DNA of 64,000 nucleotides from Lysobacter sp. TY2-98 (GTDB lineage Bacteria > Pseudomonadota > Gammaproteobacteria > Xanthomonadales > Xanthomonadaceae), in assembly GCF_003367355.1 (NCBI RefSeq), contig NZ_CP031413.1, forward strand, positions 310,001 to 374,000, written 5' to 3'. Numbering within the stretch: position 1 is the stretch's first letter; every line of letters begins with the position of its first letter. The notes beneath the pieces were generated by a model. That model saw only the letters and a list, made by a program, of their open reading frames with translations, was not told where the DNA came from and made no database searches. The translations under genes and the position numbers were made by a program. Below, one piece after another: positions 42,178-51,316 of this stretch.

Positions 42178-44367
42178 ATGAGTTCGTTCGATCGCGTCGC
42201 CAGCCCGAAGACCGTCGCGCCTCCGCCGGTATCCACCGACGAGGTGCCGGAGTACGTCCTCGAGCTCGAGCGCGCCGCGTCCTATCTCACCGACGAGCAG
42301 CGCGCACAGCTGCGCAAGGCCTGGCGGATTGGTGCCGCCGCGCATGCGGGGCAGACCCGCAAGTCCGGCGAACCGTACATCACGCATCCGGTCGCCGTGG
42401 CGAAGGTGCTGGCGGAGCAGGGGCTCGATGTCGAGACACTGATCGCCGCGATCCTGCACGACACGCTCGAGGACACCGAGCTCAGCCACGAGCAGCTGAC
42501 GGAGGAATTCGGCCCGACGGTGGCGGAGCTGGTCGACGGCGTCACCAAGCTCGACAAGCTGCAGTTCCGCGATCGCCAGGAAGCCGCCGCCGAGAGCTTC
42601 CGCAAGATGCTGCTGGCGATGTCGCGCGACCTGCGCGTCATCCTGATCAAGCTCGCTGATCGTTTGCACAACATGCGCACTCTTGGGGCGCAGAACCCCG
42701 AGTCGCGCAAGCGCATTGCGCGCGAGACGCTGGAGATCTACGCGCCGATCGCGCAGCGCCTCGGCATGAACCTTTTCAAGGCCGAGCTGCAGGATCACGG
42801 TTTCCGTGCGCTGCATCCGTGGCGCCATGCCGTCATTTCCAAGCGCATCCGCACGCAGCCGGTGATGCGCCGCGAACTGCTCGCGCAGATCGAGGCGCAA
42901 CTCGCCCAGAAGCTGGCCAAGGAAAAGCTCATCCACCGGCTGGTGAGCCGGGTGAAGTCGCCATGGAGCATCTACACCAAGATGCGCACGGAGCATAAGA
43001 GCTTCCGCCAGGTGATGGATGTCTTCGGCTTCCGCGTGGTGGTGCGCAATGTGGGCGACTGCTACCGCGCGCTCGGCGTGTCGCACGCGACGTACAAGCC
43101 GCTCGACTCGCGCTTCCGCGACTTCATCGCGATTCCCAAGGCGAACGGCTATCAGTCGCTGCACACCGTGCTGTTCGGGCCGTACGGCTCGCCGGTGGAA
43201 GTGCAGATCCGCACGGAAGAGATGGACCTCGTCGCCGAACGCGGCATCGCGGCGCACTGGTCGTACAAGTTCGGCGGTGACGGCTTCAACAGTGCGCAGA
43301 ACCGTGCGCATCACTGGATCACGAATCTGGTCGAAAGCCAGCGGTCCGCCGGCTCGTCGCTCGAATTCCTCGAAAACGTCAAGGTCGACCTGTTCCCTGA
43401 TGAGGTCTACGTCTTTACGCCGAAGGGCGACATCCTCTCGCTGCCACGCAATTCGACCGCGCTCGACTTCGCTTACGCCGTGCACACCGACATCGGCAAC
43501 ACATCGGTCGCGGCACGCGTCGACGGCAAGCTGGTGCCGCTGCGTACGAAGCTCGCGAGCGGTCAGCGCGTCGACATCATCACGGCGCGCTCGGCGACGC
43601 CGAAGCCGCAATGGCTGGAGTTCGTCGTCACCGGCAAGGCGCGCACGGCGATCCGCCAGCAACTCAAGCAGCTCGAGCACGAGGATGCGGTGCAGATCGG
43701 GCATCGCATGCTCGACCGCGCGCTCGAAGCGCTCGACACCTCGCTGGAGCGCGTGCCCGCCAATCGGCTCAACGCGTATCTCACCGAAAATCGTTATCCG
43801 CGCCTGGAAGCGCTGCTCGCCGACATCGCACTCGGCAATCGCATGCCGTCGCAGGTCGCACTTACGCTGGTGCGGGAGCGTGGCGCGAACCTCAAGCCGC
43901 GTGCCGAAGACCTGATCGACGGCGTGCAGGACAAGATCCTGATCACCGGCAACGAGAAGGGCGTCATCTCGTTCGCCAGCTGCTGCCTGCCGGTGCCGGG
44001 CGACGAGATCATGGGCTATCACACGGCGGGCCGCGGTATCGTCGTGCATCGCCTCGATTGCCCGAACGTTGCCGACTATCGCAAGTCGCCCGATCGGTGG
44101 GTGCCGATCGGCTGGGATCGCGAAGTGCACGGCGATTTCCACGCCGCGCTCAAGATCGAAGTCGACAACCGCCCCGGCGCGCTCGCGCAGATCGCGGCGG
44201 CGATCGCCGAGGCGAAGGCGAACATCGATCGCGTCGAATACATCGAGCGCGACGCGAACGTCGCAGTGCTGCGCTTCGGCATCGAAGTCAGCGACCGCCG
44301 CCACCTCGCGGACGTGATGCGCAAGGTGCGCAAGCTGGCCGTGGCGCTGGGCGTGCAGCGCATCTGA
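42178..44367 (+). CDS. spoT: Bifunctional (p)ppGpp synthetase/hydrolase
   Basis: 729 residues. HD hydrolase domain (about 35-190: GAAAHAGQTRKSGEPYITHPVAVAKVL, ILHDTLEDTELS with the HD pair, DGVTKLDK, KLADRLHNMRTL), synthetase domain (about 255-370: FGFRVVVRNVGDCY, KANGYQSLHTVLFGP, VEVQIRTEEMD), TGS domain (about 400-460: DEVYVFTPKGDILSLPRNSTALDFAYAVHTDIG), a helical/zinc-finger-like region with SCCLPVPGDEI, and a C-terminal ACT domain (IEVDNRPGALAQIAAAIAEAKANIDRVE). Both enzymatic centres look intact, so it should both make and degrade the alarmone. It has its own promoter and no Shine-Dalgarno. Confidence 0.96.
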   Translation: MSSFDRVASPKTVAPPPVSTDEVPEYVLELERAASYLTDEQRAQLRKAWRIGAAAHAGQTRKSGEPYITHPVAVAKVLAEQGLDVETLIAAILHDTLEDTELSHEQLTEEFGPTVAELVDGVTKLDKLQFRDRQEAAAESFRKMLLAMSRDLRVILIKLADRLHNMRTLGAQNPESRKRIARETLEIYAPIAQRLGMNLFKAELQDHGFRALHPWRHAVISKRIRTQPVMRRELLAQIEAQLAQKLAKEKLIHRLVSRVKSPWSIYTKMRTEHKSFRQVMDVFGFRVVVRNVGDCYRALGVSHATYKPLDSRFRDFIAIPKANGYQSLHTVLFGPYGSPVEVQIRTEEMDLVAERGIAAHWSYKFGGDGFNSAQNRAHHWITNLVESQRSAGSSLEFLENVKVDLFPDEVYVFTPKGDILSLPRNSTALDFAYAVHTDIGNTSVAARVDGKLVPLRTKLASGQRVDIITARSATPKPQWLEFVVTGKARTAIRQQLKQLEHEDAVQIGHRMLDRALEALDTSLERVPANRLNAYLTENRYPRLEALLADIALGNRMPSQVALTLVRERGANLKPRAEDLIDGVQDKILITGNEKGVISFASCCLPVPGDEIMGYHTAGRGIVVHRLDCPNVADYRKSPDRWVPIGWDREVHGDFHAALKIEVDNRPGALAQIAAAIAEAKANIDRVEYIERDANVAVLRFGIEVSDRRHLADVMRKVRKLAVALGVQRI

Positions 44368-44368
44368 C

Positions 44369-44632
44369 GTGTCGAACATTGCGCAGTTGCTGGAGCAGGC
44401 GGCAATCGAAGTCCGCCAGTGCGCGGCGTCGGCGACGCGCGTCGGGCTGGAGTCCGGCGAACTCGAACAGCTCGCCGATCGCCTGATGCAGGCCGCGAAG
44501 CTGCCGGCCGACCACGCGGCTGCGTCGCTGGCGGTGCTCGCGCGCGTGTTCGGCGATGACCGTGACGTCTGGGCATCGATATCGCCAGCGTTCGTCGCGC
44601 TGATGGATGCCGTGCGCGCAGGTGCCCAGTAG
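44369..44632 (+). CDS. Small protein of unknown function after spoT
   Basis: 87 residues from a GTG one base after the spoT stop. Helical, Ala/Leu-rich: an N-terminal helix with one cysteine (IEVRQCAASATR), ELEQLADRLMQAAKLPADHAAASLAVLARVF and a final VALMDAVRAGAQ. No signal peptide, membrane helix or recognised family. The immediate adjacency to spoT and protein-like composition argue that it is expressed; a false call remains possible. Confidence 0.5.
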   Translation: MSNIAQLLEQAAIEVRQCAASATRVGLESGELEQLADRLMQAAKLPADHAAASLAVLARVFGDDRDVWASISPAFVALMDAVRAGAQ

Positions 44633-44694
44633 ATGGATACATCGCGTGCTCGGACAGAGGGCAATCCACCGGTCGCCGCGCGCGACCCGTCCGC

Positions 44695-44898
44695 ATGAAC
44701 ACGACGCTGCTGCTGCTCGGCGTGCTGCTGAGTTCCGTCGGACTCGGCTATTTCATCTACGGACGCAAGCAGGGCGCGCCCCCTCCGCTGGTCGCCGGCA
44801 TCGTGCTCATGGTCGTCCCGTACTTCATTTCAAGTGCGCTGTTGCTGGTCGCGGTGGGTGTCATCGTCGCCGCGGTACCGTGGGTGATGCGCGGCTGA
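44695..44898 (+). CDS. Small two-helix membrane protein
   Basis: 67 residues: TM1 about 3-20, a short loop with [10 protein letters not shown], and one or two further helices (about 31-63; [31 protein letters not shown]). The pattern [27 protein letters not shown] is typical of a small uncharacterised inner-membrane family common in proteobacteria. Function unknown. Between the spoT-linked gene and ridA. Confidence 0.75.
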   Translation: MNTTLLLLGVLLSSVGLGYFIYGRKQGAPPPLVAGIVLMVVPYFISSALLLVAVGVIVAAVPWVMRG

Positions 44899-45001
44899 CC
44901 CCGTCGTGCGTGCGCCGTCGCGCATGGTGCGACGCCCACGCCGACAATCGACGCCGCCGCACCGCGTACCATTCCGCGCACATCCCCACGTCACGACCGC
45001 C

Positions 45002-45382
45002 ATGCGCCAGCCGATCCATACCGACCGTGCCCCCGCCGCCATCGGCCCGTATTCGCAGGCGGTGCGCGCCGGCGACACGGTGTTCCTGTCCGGCCAGATC
45101 CCGCTCGATCCGGCGACGGGTGAACTGGTCACTGGCGATATCGCCACCCAGGCGCGCCGCGCATTCGACAACTTGCGCGCGGTCTGTGAGGCCGCCGGTG
45201 GTTCGCTCGACGGCGTCGTGCGCCTCGGTCTCTACCTCACCGATCTCGGCGACTTCGCCGCGGTGAATGCGGTGATGGCGGAGTACTTCCAGGCGCCGTA
45301 TCCGGCCCGCTCGACGATCCAGGTGTCCGGCCTGCCCAAGGGCGCGCACTTCGAGGTCGACGCCATCCTCGTCCTCGGCTGA
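45002..45382 (+). CDS. ridA: RidA family reactive intermediate/imine deaminase
   Basis: 126 residues. RidA hydrolyses reactive enamine/imine intermediates such as 2-aminoacrylate. Family features: [40 protein letters not shown]-like [38 protein letters not shown] and [22 protein letters not shown], with the catalytic-site Arg in PARSTIQV. Normal length; recG follows after 3 bp. Confidence 0.95.
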   Translation: MRQPIHTDRAPAAIGPYSQAVRAGDTVFLSGQIPLDPATGELVTGDIATQARRAFDNLRAVCEAAGGSLDGVVRLGLYLTDLGDFAAVNAVMAEYFQAPYPARSTIQVSGLPKGAHFEVDAILVLG

Positions 45383-45385
45383 TCG

Positions 45386-47491
45386 ATGCCCCGCGCGGCG
45401 CGACCGACGCCTGCTCTCGCGCCGGCCGGCGATGCGCCGCTGACGTCGCTGCGTGGCTGCGGGCCGGCCCTCGCGGAAAAACTCGCCTCACGCGGGCTCG
45501 CCACGCTGCAGGACCTGTGGTTGCAGTTGCCGCGTGGCTACGAGGACCGCACGAAAATCGTGCCTGTCCGTGACCTCCAAGCCGGCACCGCCGCGCAGGT
45601 CGAAGGCGTGGTCGAGGCGGTCGAGAAAGGCTTTCGCTACCGACCGATGTTGCGCGTCGCGATCTCGGACGAATCGCACGCGACGCTCGTCTTGCGCTTC
45701 TTCCATTTCCGCGCCACGCAGGTCGCGCAGTTCCAACCTGGCACGCGGCTACGTTGTTACGGCACGCCGCGCCTGGGTCCGCAGGGGCTGGAGATCGTGC
45801 ATCCGAGCTATCGCGTAGTCGAAGCCGACGAAGTGCTCGGCAACGCGCTGGATCCGGTGTATCCGCAGATCGAAGGCGTTGCGCCGGCGACGCTGCGGCG
45901 CCTCATCGGGCTCGCGCTGGAGCGGCTGCCGTCGGACGATGCGCTGGAACTTCTGCCGGTGTCGTGGTGGTCGGACCTCGGCCTGCCGTCATTGCGCGAA
46001 GCACTGGTCACGGTGCACCGACCGTCGGCCGACGACGACATCGCCGCGCTGTTGTCGGGTCGCCATCCGGCGCAACGCCGGCTCGCGCTGGAAGAACTCC
46101 TTGCACATCACCTGAGCCTGCGCGGCCAGCGACGCGCGCATCGCGCACGCATCGCGCCTGCGCTCGATGAAGCGCGCGAAGCGATGCGTTTGCGCGATGC
46201 GCTGCCGTTCGCATTGACGAATGCGCAGGCGCGCGTGTTCGACGAAGTCGCCGTCGACCTCGCGCAGCCGGTGCCGATGCTCCGACTGGTGCAAGGCGAC
46301 GTCGGATCCGGCAAGACGGTGGTCGCCGCGATGGCCGCATTGCTCGCCGTCGGCACCGGCAAGCAGGCCGCATTGATGGCGCCTACCGAGCTGCTCGCCG
46401 AGCAGCACCTCAACAACCTGCGCGGCTGGCTGGAGCCGCTCGGCGTGCGCGTGCAGTGGCTTGCGGGCAAGGTCACCGGCAAGGCGCGTGCAAACGTGCT
46501 GGCCGACGTCGCATCGGGCGCGGCGCAGGTCGTCGTCGGCACGCATGCGCTGATGCAGCAGGGTGTGACGTTCCGCGACCTCGCGCTCGCCATCGTCGAC
46601 GAGCAGCATCGCTTCGGCGTGCACCAGCGGCTTGCACTGGTCGACAAGGGTTCGCTCGCGCACGGCACCGTGCCGCACCAGCTGGTCATGACGGCGACGC
46701 CGATCCCACGCACGCTCGCGATGGCGGCGTACGCCGATCTCGACGTGTCGACGATCGACGAATTGCCGCCGGGCCGTACGCCGGTCACGACGGTGGTGCT
46801 GGGCTCCGATCGTCGCCCCGAACTGGTCGAGCGCATCCGTCGTGCGTGCGCCGAAGGTCGGCAGGCGTACTGGGTCTGTACGTTGATCGACGAAAGCGAC
46901 GAGGTCGTGGCCAAGGCCGCGCAGACGACGTTCGACGAGCTCACCGCACAGATTCCCGAGCTGCGACTCGGTCTCGTGCACGGGCGCATGCGGCCCGCCG
47001 AGAAGCAGGCGGCGATGCTCGCGTTCAAGAACGGCGAGACCGACCTGCTGGTGGCGACGACGGTGATCGAAGTCGGCGTCGACGTGCCGAACGCCTCGCT
47101 GATGATCATCGAGAACGCCGAGCGCCTCGGCCTGTCGCAGCTGCACCAGCTGCGTGGGCGAGTCGGGCGGGGCAGTGCGCAGTCGAGCTGCGTGCTGCTC
47201 TACCAGCCGCCGCTGTCGCAGATGGCGCGCGAGCGGTTGTCGACCATGCGTGAGACCAACGATGGGTTTGTCATCGCCGAACGCGATCTGGAACTGCGCG
47301 GACCGGGCGAACTGCTGGGCACGCGACAGACCGGTCTCGCCGAATTCCGTGTGGCGGACCTGCAGCGCGATGCCGACCTGCTGCCGCGCGTGCAGGCGCT
47401 CGGCGAACGCGTCGCCGAGCGTGCGCCTGATCTCGCCGCGCGGGTCGTGGCGCGTTGGGTCGGCGGTGCAGTGCGCTACGCATCCGCGTGA
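45386..47491 (+). CDS. recG: ATP-dependent DNA helicase RecG
   Basis: 701 residues. Remodels stalled replication forks and Holliday junctions. N-terminal wedge/OB domain (about 1-200, LRGCGPALAEKLA, DLWLQLPRGYEDRTK), Walker A GDVGSGKT, DEQH box IVDEQHRFGVHQR, motif TATPIPRT, and C-terminal helicase half VATTVIEVGVDVPNASLMIIENAERLGLSQLHQLRGRVGRG. Complete. Its stop is 30 bp from the next gene, which has its own promoter. Confidence 0.96.
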   Translation: MPRAARPTPALAPAGDAPLTSLRGCGPALAEKLASRGLATLQDLWLQLPRGYEDRTKIVPVRDLQAGTAAQVEGVVEAVEKGFRYRPMLRVAISDESHATLVLRFFHFRATQVAQFQPGTRLRCYGTPRLGPQGLEIVHPSYRVVEADEVLGNALDPVYPQIEGVAPATLRRLIGLALERLPSDDALELLPVSWWSDLGLPSLREALVTVHRPSADDDIAALLSGRHPAQRRLALEELLAHHLSLRGQRRAHRARIAPALDEAREAMRLRDALPFALTNAQARVFDEVAVDLAQPVPMLRLVQGDVGSGKTVVAAMAALLAVGTGKQAALMAPTELLAEQHLNNLRGWLEPLGVRVQWLAGKVTGKARANVLADVASGAAQVVVGTHALMQQGVTFRDLALAIVDEQHRFGVHQRLALVDKGSLAHGTVPHQLVMTATPIPRTLAMAAYADLDVSTIDELPPGRTPVTTVVLGSDRRPELVERIRRACAEGRQAYWVCTLIDESDEVVAKAAQTTFDELTAQIPELRLGLVHGRMRPAEKQAAMLAFKNGETDLLVATTVIEVGVDVPNASLMIIENAERLGLSQLHQLRGRVGRGSAQSSCVLLYQPPLSQMARERLSTMRETNDGFVIAERDLELRGPGELLGTRQTGLAEFRVADLQRDADLLPRVQALGERVAERAPDLAARVVARWVGGAVRYASA

Positions 47492-47515
47492 CACGACGGC
47501 CGCCTTCTGCATAAT
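47488..47515 (+). promoter_or_regulatory. Promoter of the nucleoside hydrolase gene, leaderless
   Basis: GTGACA (47488-47493), a 16-bp spacer and CATAAT (47510-47515) that ends 6 nt before the ATG. The -35 overlaps the recG stop region. No Shine-Dalgarno fits between, so a leaderless mRNA is predicted. Confidence 0.6.
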
Positions 47516-47521
47516 CGGTCG

Positions 47522-48454
47522 ATGAACGATCTGATTCCGCTTCTCATCGATACTGATCCCGGCGTGGACGACGCCCTGGCCCTGCTGATGGCCTTCAACG
47601 ATCCGCGCCATCGTGTGGTCGGCCTGACCATCGCCGCGGGCAACGTGGGCCTCGAGCACACCGTTTCCAACGCGCTGAAGCTCTGCGAAGTCGCGAACGT
47701 CGACGTACCGGTGTTCGCCGGCTGCGACTCGCCTCTGCTGCATCCCGCGCGGGACGCCGCCTATGTGCACGGCCGCGACGGTTTCGGCGACACCGGCTAT
47801 GCAAAGGCGACGAAGCAGGCCGAGGCCGAGCACGCGGCGCTCGCGATCCTGCGGCTCTCGCACGAGCACGCCGGTCGCCTGCTGTTGGTGGCGCTCGGAC
47901 CGCTGACGAACATCGCCGTCGCGCTCAAGCTCGATCCGACGCTGCCATCGCGCATCGGGCGTTTCGTCGTGATGGGCGGCTCGGTCACCGCGCACGGCAA
48001 CATCACGCCTGCGGCCGAATTCAACATCGCGTTCGATCCCGAAGCCGCACGCATCGTGTTCGAAGCCTTCCCGCACATCGACCTCGCGGACTGGGAGGCG
48101 ACGATCGCCCACGGCTTCGCGCATGAGGAGATCGAGCGCTGGCTGCAGGCGGAGCATCCGAAGGCGCGCTTCTACGACGCGATCTCGAAGCAGACCCGGC
48201 TCTGGTCCAGCGATCGGCGAGGCGATCACTGGCACGCTGCGGACGCGCTGGCGATGGCCTATGCACTGGAGCCGGAGGCGGCTGCAGAACTGGTCGACCG
48301 CCCGGTCGTCATCGAGCTGGAAGGCCGCCACACCCGCGGCGCGACCGTCGTCGACTGGAACCGCCAGGACGGCGCGCCGGACAACTGCCGGATCCTGATG
48401 CGCTACGACCAGGCCCGGTTCGAGCGCCGCATGCGCGAGGCGCTGGGCGCCTGA
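47522..48454 (+). CDS. Inosine/uridine-preferring nucleoside hydrolase
   Basis: 310 residues. Cleaves the N-glycosidic bond of ribonucleosides to base and ribose. Calcium-binding N-terminal motif [20 protein letters not shown], then [46 protein letters not shown] and the late [15 protein letters not shown] carrying catalytic-site His and Asp. Substrate preference cannot be fixed from sequence. Monocistronic with own promoter. Confidence 0.93.
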   Translation: MNDLIPLLIDTDPGVDDALALLMAFNDPRHRVVGLTIAAGNVGLEHTVSNALKLCEVANVDVPVFAGCDSPLLHPARDAAYVHGRDGFGDTGYAKATKQAEAEHAALAILRLSHEHAGRLLLVALGPLTNIAVALKLDPTLPSRIGRFVVMGGSVTAHGNITPAAEFNIAFDPEAARIVFEAFPHIDLADWEATIAHGFAHEEIERWLQAEHPKARFYDAISKQTRLWSSDRRGDHWHAADALAMAYALEPEAAAELVDRPVVIELEGRHTRGATVVDWNRQDGAPDNCRILMRYDQARFERRMREALGA

Positions 48455-48486
48455 AAGCCGTTCAGCCGACCCGGCCGTCACCTGGC

Positions 48487-48515
48487 TTGCACGGGCCGGG
48501 CGAGGTCTCTATACT
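48487..48515 (+). promoter_or_regulatory. Sigma-70 type promoter of rpmE2
   Basis: TTGCAC (48487-48492), a 17-bp spacer and TATACT (48510-48515), 34 bp before the rpmE2 ATG. One of the best promoter matches in the window. Confidence 0.7.
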
Positions 48516-48549
48516 GCGCGGCTCCCCGAATCCCTTAATGGTGCATGCC

Positions 48550-48795
48550 ATGAAGACCGGCATCCATCCGGACTACCGCGAAGTCGTCTTCCAGGACGTC
48601 ACCACGGACTTTTCGTTCCTCACCCGCTCGACGATGCCGACCAAGGAATCGATCAAGTGGGAAGACGGTAACGAGTACCCGCTGATCAAGGTCGATATCT
48701 CGTCGGCCTCGCACCCGTTCTATACGGGCAAGCACAAGATCGTGGATACCAGCGGTCGCGTGGACAAGTTCCGCAAGCGCTACGCCCAGAAGTAA
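48550..48795 (+). CDS. rpmE2: 50S ribosomal protein L31 type B (zinc-free form)
   Basis: 81 residues. [69 protein letters not shown] is the L31 type B pattern. The CxxC zinc ribbon of L31 type A is absent, so this is the C-minus paralogue that often replaces the zinc form under zinc shortage. The ATG at 48550 fits the family; in-frame ATG 48538 would add four residues. No Shine-Dalgarno is evident. No Zur box was recognised. Confidence 0.93.
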   Translation: MKTGIHPDYREVVFQDVTTDFSFLTRSTMPTKESIKWEDGNEYPLIKVDISSASHPFYTGKHKIVDTSGRVDKFRKRYAQK

Positions 48796-48828
48796 TCGCG
48801 TCGCGGGTCCGCCCGCACCGATGTCGCA

Positions 48829-48860
48829 CAACGGCCGCCCTTGGGCGGCCGTTGGCGTTT
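48829..48860 (+). terminator. Terminator of rpmE2
   Basis: CAACGGCCGCCC (48829-48840) and GGGCGGCCGTTG (48843-48854) form a perfect 12-bp inverted repeat separated by TT, followed by GCGTTT. Confidence 0.8.
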
Positions 48861-48952
48861 CCGGTGTCCGCTGCCCGTCATCCGCCGGGGCTTTCGCGGC
48901 GGCGGCTTCACGCCATTGGACGAAGGACACAGCCTGCCGACGCAGGCGTATG

Positions 48953-48961
48953 TGCGATAAT
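48953..48961 (+). promoter_or_regulatory. Extended -10 element of gltA
   Basis: TGCGATAAT: a TG dinucleotide one base before GATAAT. No good -35 lies 17 bp upstream, as is common with extended -10 promoters. Gives a leader of about 70 nt before the gltA start. Confidence 0.5.
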
Positions 48962-49039
48962 CCGCGGCTTGCGAATCGATCGCTAAAGAACCTTCTCCTC
49001 CGCGCGGCGACAGCGCCGCATGCCTCCCAGGAGCGCTCC

Positions 49040-50341
<1,302 letters not shown>

Positions 50342-50367
50342 TGCCACGCGAAGTTGTTGCGAGACCT

Positions 50368-50401
50368 CGAAGCCGCGGCATGTCCGCGGCTTCGTCGTTT
50401 T
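50368..50401 (+). terminator. Terminator of gltA
   Basis: CGAAGCCGCGG (50368-50378), loop CATGT, CCGCGGCTTCG (50384-50394), then TCGTTTT. Strong intrinsic terminator 27 bp after the stop. Confidence 0.85.
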
Positions 50402-50540
50402 GGGACGTCAGCCGACCGCGTAGCGACGACCTGTTGCCGCATCGTGCCGCGACACGCTGAGGAAAGTGCCAGCGGACGGTGCGACGTTAACGATGCCGGT
50501 CACGGGCAGCGCTTCGTACGCGCATGATCAGAGCGCGCGC

Positions 50541-51200
50541 CTACTCCAGCCCGCGCTCGAAATCCTCGATCTCCGCTTCCGCGACGATCTCCCGCAGCTG
50601 CGCGAGATTCGCGCGCCGCATCGGCTTCTCGTTGACTGGCGACAGCGGCGCCTGCCGCAGCACATCGTGCGGGAGCACCGTCACGTCGAAGGCGAGGCCT
50701 TCGGCGCTGAACACCCACACCGGAAAATCGCCGTCGCGGTGACGATCCAGGCGCAGGCGGCGATTGCGCGACTGCGCGGGCACGTCGTGTTCGACGAGGA
50801 AGCGATGCACCGCTTCGGCGTCGTCCGCATGCAGGTGGAGCATCACGGGCGAACGTGCGTCCGACGTGCCTTCGAGAACTGGCCCGACCAGGCGCGGATC
50901 GAACGCACGGAAGAAGCGGAGCGCTTCGAGTGCGGCTTCGCGACGCCGACGCAGCTCACCGATGCTGTCGCGCCCGAACAGGCGCTGGTACTGACGCAGC
51001 GCCGCCTCGATCTCGGTGTTGCGCGGCAGCGACGCGTCGTCATGGATGCCGAGGCGTTCGGCGGCCTTGCGCTTGGCCTGGTGGTAGTCGGCGATGCCGC
51101 TCTCGGCCATGAGGCGCGCAGCTTCGCCGGCGAGGCGTTCGCGACGTTCGCGGAGGCGGGACTGCGCGTGCTGGTGGGCGTGCTGACGGGCAGGGCGCAT
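50541..51200 (-). CDS. Conserved-looking protein of unknown function
   Basis: 219 residues. An Arg/Glu/Ala-rich helical first half (RLRERRERLAGEAARLMAESGIADYHQAKRKAAERLGI, EIEAALRQYQRLFG) and a mixed alpha/beta second half (VMLHLHADDAEAVHRFLVEHDVPAQSRNRRLRLDRHRDGDFPVWVFSAEGLAFDVTVLPHDVLRQ). The second half has a nucleotidyltransferase-like look (a strand with FDVTVLP after a charged hairpin), but key residues cannot be confirmed and no function is assigned. Start at 51200 has GGAG upstream. 116 bp downstream of the convergent-side mrcA end in the same orientation, so it may be read from the mrcA transcript. Confidence 0.72.
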   Translation of the reverse strand: MRPARQHAHQHAQSRLRERRERLAGEAARLMAESGIADYHQAKRKAAERLGIHDDASLPRNTEIEAALRQYQRLFGRDSIGELRRRREAALEALRFFRAFDPRLVGPVLEGTSDARSPVMLHLHADDAEAVHRFLVEHDVPAQSRNRRLRLDRHRDGDFPVWVFSAEGLAFDVTVLPHDVLRQAPLSPVNEKPMRRANLAQLREIVAEAEIEDFERGLE

Positions 51201-51316
51201 GGCGAGGCTCCGTGGCAAGCGAGGCGAACAGTCCGCCGCCGGCACGCGCCGGCACCTGCACGCTAGCACGCCCATGTCGACGCCCGTTGTCGCGGCGTCG
51301 ACATCCGTTCAGACCA

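Noticed and set aside
42088..44664. 858-codon open frame antisense to spoT
   Set aside because: Shadow of spoT; no recognisable domain and no plausible start context.
45989..48481. 830-codon open frame antisense to recG and the nucleoside hydrolase gene
   Set aside because: Spans two unrelated, well-supported genes and their promoter; composition is that of a shadow frame.
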